From NCBI GenBank assembly GCA_021234155.1, contig JAJEKV010000052.1, forward strand, positions 8,107,358 to 8,171,357: a stretch of DNA of 64,000 nt, given 5' to 3'. A program made the position numbers and the translations under genes. The notes beneath the pieces are model-generated. The model did not search any database. It worked only from the letters and a program-made list of their open reading frames with translations, and was not told the DNA's origin. Shown piece after piece: positions 57,201-64,000 of the stretch (position 1 is the first letter of the stretch; the number at the start of each line of letters is the position of its first letter). This DNA comes from Isoetes taiwanensis (taxonomy: Eukaryota > Streptophyta > Lycopodiopsida > Isoetales > Isoetaceae).

Positions 57201-57689
57201 ACTCATGCGCAAAGTCGTGCCAGACACCAAATAATTTTGGAAAATATACAAACCGCCACCAAATGAGATATAGATGCTATCTTCTTCATCATAAAATTAT
57301 GTATGTGTTTTTGGTGATGTGGCAAGAGAAGATGACGTATGAGGAACGGGACCCACACGATTGAGATGGAGGGCCGTGATTTCTTTTAGCAAGTGTAGGT
57401 CGGGCTCATTCCCAAAGATGGCCTCGGTAAGCATCTGTATTGCCGAACGGTATGCCACTCTTAAATCTTTTGATTGCCTGAGTAATTTAAGTAGTGAATA
57501 TAGATGGAACGGAGAAATATCTGCCTAAATTGACAGACATCACTTGCCCCATCAGCCCCATCTCCACCATATCCGCCGAATGAGAGCAGTGGCCTTCTTA
57601 TGCGGAAAAACAAAAATTGGCGCCAAGCATAGGCCCATCCAAGCAGATTCTCGAAGCTTTGCCACAAACATGCCTTCAGCAATACGTGC
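54291..57689. other. No gene recognised
   Basis: AT-rich. The 154-codon plus frame at 54799-55263 is hydrophobic and Leu/Pro/Ser rich with no motif and no Kozak-like start; I regard it as chance. The remaining frames are shorter than 75 codons. Confidence 0.35.
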
Positions 57690-60010
57690 CGTTACGTATT
57701 GCTTAGCCTTTCTTGCATGCGCTTGCCTTTTCTCAAAAATATCTCCCTTGCCTTAAATTAGATTATATGACTTTATCATAATCTATGGCCTTTTTTGTAA
57801 AATAGTCCGGCCCCTTTGCTTGATCATTGATTCCCTTTTGATATGGTTCTCTCTCGACTTCATCCTAGATATCACAACCTGCCATAGTTCCACAACTTTG
57901 CCATATTTTGCCATGCCCTCGATAACTCGCACCGGGACCACTCCCTCGCGGTGATAATGGACTATGACCTGTCAGTCCATCCCTTTCAAAAGAGATTCAT
58001 GACGTCCAAGTAATGCTCCAGCTATTCATCCTTTCTCATAGCAATTGTCCCATGTTCAACGTACACCGAGTTCCTAGACCATGTAACTCAAGAATGGTTA
58101 TATAAGTTATTGTACTTCCACAAAGACTATACCCATTGGAAACCTACCGCTTCCATTCTTTAATCCCTATAAAACTCTAGAGCGCTTATGTGGATATCAC
58201 AAGTACTTCCACAAGACGATATATATCCCTCACTGCGGGTATTATTATCTTTCTGCACTTCAAGGGGTACTACTTGATTGTATTGCCACCACGATACGTT
58301 GTATCTTCCAAGATACGATGTAACTTTATATCGCTTTCAATTGTGTTGCAATCACAATTACTAATCTTCCAAGAAGTTACATCTTATGCTCTCTTGTTCC
58401 ATTGAAATGCTGCACAAACCACCAATCTACCAAGAGGCATTCCCTCATCTAGTATACCATGTTCAAGCCGGCTACTGCTAAATCAGAATACTAATCTACC
58501 ATGGTATACACAACAAAGTATCTATTCTTTATATTCCAAATAAAGAACAACTTAGAAACTTTACCCATAAGCTCGGTTCCAAGTAGGAAACAATTTGAGA
58601 TTCCGCATCCAAATTTTAAGGCCCATATCCTTGAATGCCTTTCCCCATGTAAAGTGTCCTCCCTCAATGCTTAACACCTGGCAAAACTCGTACAACAAGG
58701 TCAAGTTAATATAGATGACTTCCTAAGTCAAATATTTATATGATGACCCCCACGGCTAATCAGTCTCAGATCACCACTTATCCGACCAAGCAATCCCAAG
58801 CGATGTTTTGATTTATTCCATAATCCTTCCCCAATAATCCAACTTGTTCTCAACAAGTTCGTCCCATGCTTCGGAAAGCATTCTCCCACTTAAAGCACCG
58901 GCTTTTCTCGCATCGATGTTCTGCCACTTGCGCACAGTAGTCGCCAATCCTCCTTACTTTTAATACCGAGAGTCAGCCTTTGTCCCGTGACTACACAAAT
59001 TCCGGAGTTTGTACCCACTTTGGACGCCATCGCCCAAAAATTCAATTGCTTATCCATATACTTGCCCTTAACACTTCTTTGACAAAGTTAAACCCATCTA
59101 TACTTGCAGCACAACCTGTAAAGTTTTGGTGTTTCTCAAGTATTCTTAATGTTCCATACAGTCCGTAGATTCCTTAAGAATCATAGTCAGCTTCTGATAC
59201 CACTTGATACAATTCATTGTTTATGGGAAGCTAAACAATCAACAACAAAGATCTTATTTTGAAGATCAAGATCCAATTATCATATATATCTCAAACAAAT
59301 ACATTGAAGAACACGGTTAACCACCCGTCCACTGTGGTTATGGCAATGCAACCGCTCGAAATGCATCTGGCTATTCAAGATAGACCATGAGCAAACAATA
59401 CTGGCTACTCCTGCATCCATTGGGCAAAGACAATATCTGGCTTGTTGGCCCTCCGTGCTAGTCTAGCTACTCCACGGAACACACACATCACAAAAGCAAT
59501 TGCGTATCCTGGAAGTCGCTATGGCAGTAATTTGTGACCCTGTCACCTTTGGCCATTACCCCACATACGGATGATCTAGGATACGCAAGCTGCCCCAATT
59601 CAACCCATTGAGCCGTTCTTAACGGCGAGGTAAAGGTCGCTGCAACCGACCTCTGGTTGCCGAGATATACCCAACTGAATTTTTGGTTCTATTTATAGAT
59701 CTCTCTCTCGCGACTTTAGCCTTTTTTGGCATGCAGTTGCCTTTGTCTCAAACTATCTCCTTGCCTTTTAAATTAGATTATATGACTTATCATGGATATT
59801 ATCTATGGCCTTTTGTGCAAAATAGTCCGCCTTTTTGTTGATCATTGATTCCCTTTTGATATTCTCCAACCGCGAGACTCGAATCTCCATCCTAGGGAGA
59901 TACAACCTTGCCAGTAGTTCCACAACTTTGCCATATTTTGTCATGCCCCCATAACCGGTGCCGGACCACCGCGTTAAGGATAATAATAATGGACTATGAC
60001 TGCGACCGAC
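57690..60010 (-). mobile_element. Minus-strand LTR retroelement remnant with Met-tRNA primer site
   Basis: Repeats at about 57690-57985 and 59705-60010 match each other (for example TTAGATTATATGACTT, GATCATTGATTCCCTTTTGATAT, CCACAACTTTGCCATATTTTG). Minus-strand TGGTATCAGAAGC (about 59195-59207) lies exactly where a primer binding site for initiator Met tRNA is expected, after an LTR end of ...TTGTATCA. The right LTR would span about 59207-60010, with a CTATAAATA promoter box at about 59687-59695 on minus. The left LTR keeps only its U3-side part. The internal region is only about 1.2 kb, with no pol domain found, so the element is deleted or non-autonomous. Confidence 0.6.
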
Positions 60011-60549
60011 AACCCGGTAGTGGAAGCGGTAACAAATTTGTTCAATAAAGCAATGCTGGCCCTGCCCTGGAATGGCAATTGAGCAAATTGTAACCGCATT
60101 ACAAGAGTGGTGATAAAAGTGTTGTAAATCTAACCATCGGACGATAATGGTAAGTAATATCATACAACCTTTTGGACCTGCTCGAGCAAAAGATATCGAA
60201 TGGGCTATCATCATGAGGTTAGAGCTCTTTACCAAGGGTAAAAGAATGTTAGGTGTCCCACATTTGGCCAAATGTAGAGTAAGAGATGTATCATTAAAAT
60301 ACATAACCATCAGCCCTATAATTTCGAATACGTGGACGTATAATCCCAATAATTCATACCCCAACCAACTTAATTAAAAAACAATAATAGGTGTCACATT
60401 GTCCTACATTATAATGCAGTAATGTAAGGGCATTTTTAGACACCCTAGCATTCTCTTTTACCCCGCAAGCTGTCAGCACCAACACCGCATTAGATCATCT
60501 AGTTACTATAAGAGTCCTCGCAGAAAATCCAAACGTAATGTATGGATAA

Positions 60550-61960
60550 AATAGATCTCCTCAAGAAAGCTGACATGCAGCGTTTCCAGAAGCAAATTGC
60601 TTCAATGATTGATTGACTTGAACATTCGTTGAATTGTATGTAGCACTAGCAAGTATTCCTATGAACGAAGTCATTGGCATTGAGTTCACCGCTGGTTTGA
60701 GATGTGTGATAAAATAATAATCGCCACGTTGGCATTAAATCGTGGCTGCTGCCTTCCCAACGCTTGTTTGGAATCTATATGGATGATTTGGAAACGCGTT
60801 GAAATAGGAATTGCAATGCATGGAGCATTCATAGCGCATGTATCTTAACCAATTGTTTCATAATGTGATGATAGTATTGATATCAAGAACTAACGAGGTC
60901 CGCGAAATATCTTCGTGTTCTAGATGCATTTTGTGAATCTATCAAAAGTGCAAGGACGGTAAATTTGGAAAAAACTAAGGTCATGACATTTGACGAAATA
61001 TGCATGCTGCTCTTTAAAGGGCGTGAAATAGAATATGTAAATAGCTATAAGTATTTGGGTCCGGAATTAATCGTGATGATTACAAGTGGGAATTTGGCAA
61101 TTGGACAAAAGGCGAACGGTGGAAGAAAGGCTTTATTTGCCATGCAAGCCGGCGCTTCGCCAAAAAATCACATATTAGGATTGGACCATGAGATTACATT
61201 TGTATAGGGGGGCTCATGCAACTACTTATTCTTTACTGCCGCCAAGTGTGCAGGCCAGATTTCATGCAGGAAGAAATGGAAGGACATTGAGACAATACTG
61301 CTGCTTTGATAGGGTGAATTAGGGGTAAAGATACAACCCATACCCATGATGTCGGGTGCAGAGACCCGCATATTACCACTAGAGGGAGAAGCACCCATCC
61401 GCTTTCTACATTATCAGAATTAAAGAATTTACTACGTAGCAAGCCAGTTCATGTATGAGTCACGTGAGGAGGGTGGTTTCATGAGGGAAATGTCGGTTGG
61501 CACGATGGAATATGTAGATATGATTGATCTACCAATACAACCGTAAGCTACAATGCGATCCGGGTGAGAACAAAGGTCATTGATAAGATATGGGCAATGC
61601 ACGGTAAATGGACATGTCGGTGAAGGATGTTAACCCTATGATTATTTATACAGCACAGCATCTTCTGGATCCTTTTCCACTGCTAGACATCGCATTTGTA
61701 GGATGAGGGTTGGCCCCATCACCGCAGATCGAAAGGTGGGCTTGGCAAAAAGTCCAAAGAGACATGGACATGTCCCGCATGTGGTTCCATCAGATCGCTA
61801 GGAAGATGAATACCATTTCTTATTGCTGAACCCGCGACAACAAGCAAGAAGAGCATGGTATCATCTTTACAGGCCGATCTAAGTAGTGTTCACACGCTGT
61901 TGAAAATGCCCAAAACTAGCGATTTCTTCAGCGATTTATTATGTTAAAAGCCATCGAAAG
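60550..61960 (+). pseudogene. Decayed LINE reverse transcriptase (ORF2 part)
   Basis: Ordered LINE RT features are readable with frame changes: RLFGIYMDDLETR-like at about 60766-60804, a decayed DD box then VLISRTNE-like at about 60862-60898, KYLRVLDAFCESIKSA then VNLEKTKVMTF (about 60910-60992), GREIEYVNSYKYLG (about 61020-61062), and GAETRILPLEGEAPIRFL near 61358. The C-terminal knuckle region reads RMRVGPITADRKVG, then EDEYHFLLLNP, at about 61700-61835. Numerous stops mean it is dead. The KTKVM and YKYLG motifs define the non-LTR class. Confidence 0.75.
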
Positions 61961-63810
61961 ACTAGATTTCTGATAACTCAAATTTGAGTGTTCCTATGAT
62001 TGTAAATACTGCCTCCTAGACCGCTGTGGTCTATATGAGATAGTGAATACAATTTCATTCATAGGATGTGCCAAAACTCTGTTTTGATGATCTCGCCGTA
62101 ATATCGCATTTCTTCTCTCGCTGATAAGTGTCCCCACTAGCAGACTCTTCATAGCAATCTCCAATGCCTTTGCCCCAAAGAAATTTAAATCAATGTAAAC
62201 ATTCATCAGCTTTTCTTCCTTCCTTGTCTCCAGAAGATACTTGAACCTTGTGCTCTCCCCTCAACATTCTCACAAAGGTACAGAATAGATTCTCGTGAAC
62301 CTAGCTTACTAGTTAGAAAAAATAAAACAGATAAAACACCTTACTCTAATCCGAGGGTACTTTGTGCCATCCCCGCCGACATGCACACAGAAAGCATGAA
62401 TTTCTCAAGCATATCAGCAAACTCATTTAGCAGAATGTCCCTCAATTGCAATATCACTTTGAATACATGCACTCTCCATGCACCAAAAACACCCCTGCCC
62501 AATCATCTTTCGCTTCAAGCATTAGGCCACGATCAACCCTTCTCCACTAACCTCGGTCCAATTCTTCATTCTAGAAAGATTCAATGGTTTTTCTTTTTGG
62601 AATCAGCAACATTCTCCAGCCAGTAGAAAGACTAAGATTAAATGGGGAAGGGGACATTCAGTTACATCATATTCCTTGCCAACACCTTTTACCGTGATCC
62701 CCCCCACTAGGACCCCGCAGGCCACAAGTGATTAGTTAAAAACTTGCAGAAGCTTGTCAAAAAATATTAGACAAACACAAAAAAATATACCCTTCATTTG
62801 AGCTCGGATCTACAAGAAGACCAAAAGCACACCTACGTTAATGTCACTAGAAAGCACAAATGTAAGATGCCACAATTTCTAGAAACATTATAAACACAAA
62901 TAGGGAAACACTTTTAGGGAACACAAATATATGCCTTTACCCGATTTGCGCATCTAATCCATAGCATTGATCTACTCCACCATCAAGCAGTAAAGAGCAA
63001 TACACATTCCGCATGCACGCAATTAGACCCTAGAACACCAAATACACAAAAAATATCCGTTCTAAATGAAGCTCTGAATGACAAAAGGCTCGGATTCAAA
63101 CACTTCCTCACCACCGTAATGCCTTGTACGGTCCTACTATGTCCATTTCAACCGTGATTTCGCAAAAACAAGTTGTACAGAATCGCAAACCAAATAAAAC
63201 TATTATAATACTACATATAACAAGCCTCATCTGAAACATTAGAAGCCGGGGCTTTGAAGAACTGAATAAAAGGCTGGCAGCGGCCAAGAAAAGATCCGAG
63301 AAAACAAGTGTGCGCAAAGCGAAATGGTGAACTACCTCCATGCGCGCCATGACCTTTGGCCTTTGATCGCAGTTATGGAAGCCGTGGGTCTCTATCACAC
63401 ACCAAATCACCATGGGACGAGACGAAAGACGGCTCTGCGGTGGCTTCATAGTTCGCCGACCAAATAGGGCAAATAAAAAGAAAGAAAATTTCGGCGAGCC
63501 AGCTTCATGTTGTGGTGGGTACACGTGGATCGTGATGCTGGTGGGGATCGGGCGACCCTGGCCTCGCTCAATCGGGTCATGGGGCCCCACTGGTCCACAC
63601 CAGAAAGTGCACCCACATGGCATGCCACCATACATCAAAGTACATAACACCATGAATCTATTATATGTCAAAACTGCTATAAAGAGGTACCCCCATCCCC
63701 CTGAGATAGGTACATCTAGGTACATTTAAGTACATCATATTAACATCCCGAATCCAAAAAAGATTATCCCCAAACCTCTTCAAATAAATACCCCTATCCC
63801 TAGAGCGGAG
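61961..63810. other. No gene assigned; possible minus-strand exon near 63.1-63.7 kb
   Basis: A 205-codon minus frame (63725-63108) includes an interior ATG from which MVIWCVIETHGFHNCDQRPK follows, and a potential donor after ARME (GGAG|GTAGTT near 63340). No domain is recognised, and the frame's first half reads through what may be promoter sequence. The rest is AT-rich without motifs. Confidence 0.3.
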
Positions 63811-64000
63811 CAAGCATAGGTTCATCGAGCATACAGATTCTTTCACTAAATGAGCACATTCAATTCTAATATGTGGTCATACAGTCTGAGGCACAACGAA
63901 GATTTTTTGAAGCAAGTGATCCATTGATGGACTGCATGATGAAACTAAAAGATGCGCATGAAATTTGATAAGGTGAATAGGGGAGGAAGCTCGAGTTGGA
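63810..64000 (+). repeat. Diverged copy of the 34.35-34.52 kb repeat junction
   Basis: Follows 34350-34520: GGTTC, CACATT.AATTCTAATATGT, AGTCTGAGGCACAA, TTTTTGAAGCAA, GATGAAA, GATGCGCATGAAATT. It confirms that the 1.1-kb unit end and the spacer belong to one dispersed family. It runs off the window. Confidence 0.7.

Noticed and set aside
63108-63725. 205-codon minus frame as a complete gene
   Set aside because: No domain, possible internal donor, and the first half looks non-coding; kept only as a possible exon.

Overview
The window reads as nuclear DNA of a land plant or close streptophyte relative. Genes carry GT-AG introns, LTR and non-LTR retroelement remnants are dense, the background is AT-rich, and one promoter-like stretch is full of TGGGCC-type plant motifs. 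A large seedless plant genome (fern or lycophyte type) would fit, because a Penelope-like reverse transcriptase is present, but this is inference; no diagnostic host gene names the species.

Layout. 0-3 kb: an exon of an unrecognised gene and a complete 4-exon RRM gene, both on the minus strand, then the 3' end of a LINE. 3.3-9.6 kb: a decayed minus-strand coding patch, a duplicated promoter-like block, and a multi-exon plus-strand gene I cannot name. 12.3-23.4 kb: a full-length but heavily broken Ty3/Gypsy LTR retrotransposon (LTRs, gag with two CCHC knuckles, protease, RT, RNase H, integrase, then about 4 kb of unexplained 3' sequence). 24-33 kb: AT-rich repeats, a partial copy of a Penelope-like repeat, a tRNA-like (SINE) head, TA microsatellites and minisatellites. 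33.3-35.8 kb: a 1.1-kb direct repeat pair. 36.3-37.3 kb: a dead copy of a Penelope-like RT. 40.8-50.5 kb: the main item, a Penelope-like element with an intact 689-codon RT reading frame, upstream coding exons, apparent introns and about 2.5-kb direct repeats at both sides, followed by a minisatellite. 51-64 kb: repeat-rich sequence with a minus-strand coding-like patch, a minus-strand LTR element with a Met-tRNA-type primer site, and a decayed LINE RT.

How it fits together. Most of the window is mobile-element sequence of different ages. The Penelope-like element is youngest by sight: its flanking repeats are nearly identical over about 1 kb and its RT is open. Its repeats hold several hairpins that stay paired in a diverged third copy through compensatory changes, and one hairpin covers a candidate 5' splice site. 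That is the most interesting undescribed structure here. Single-base discrepancies between near-identical copies, often near CAG/CTG words, mean some broken frames may be sequencing artefacts.
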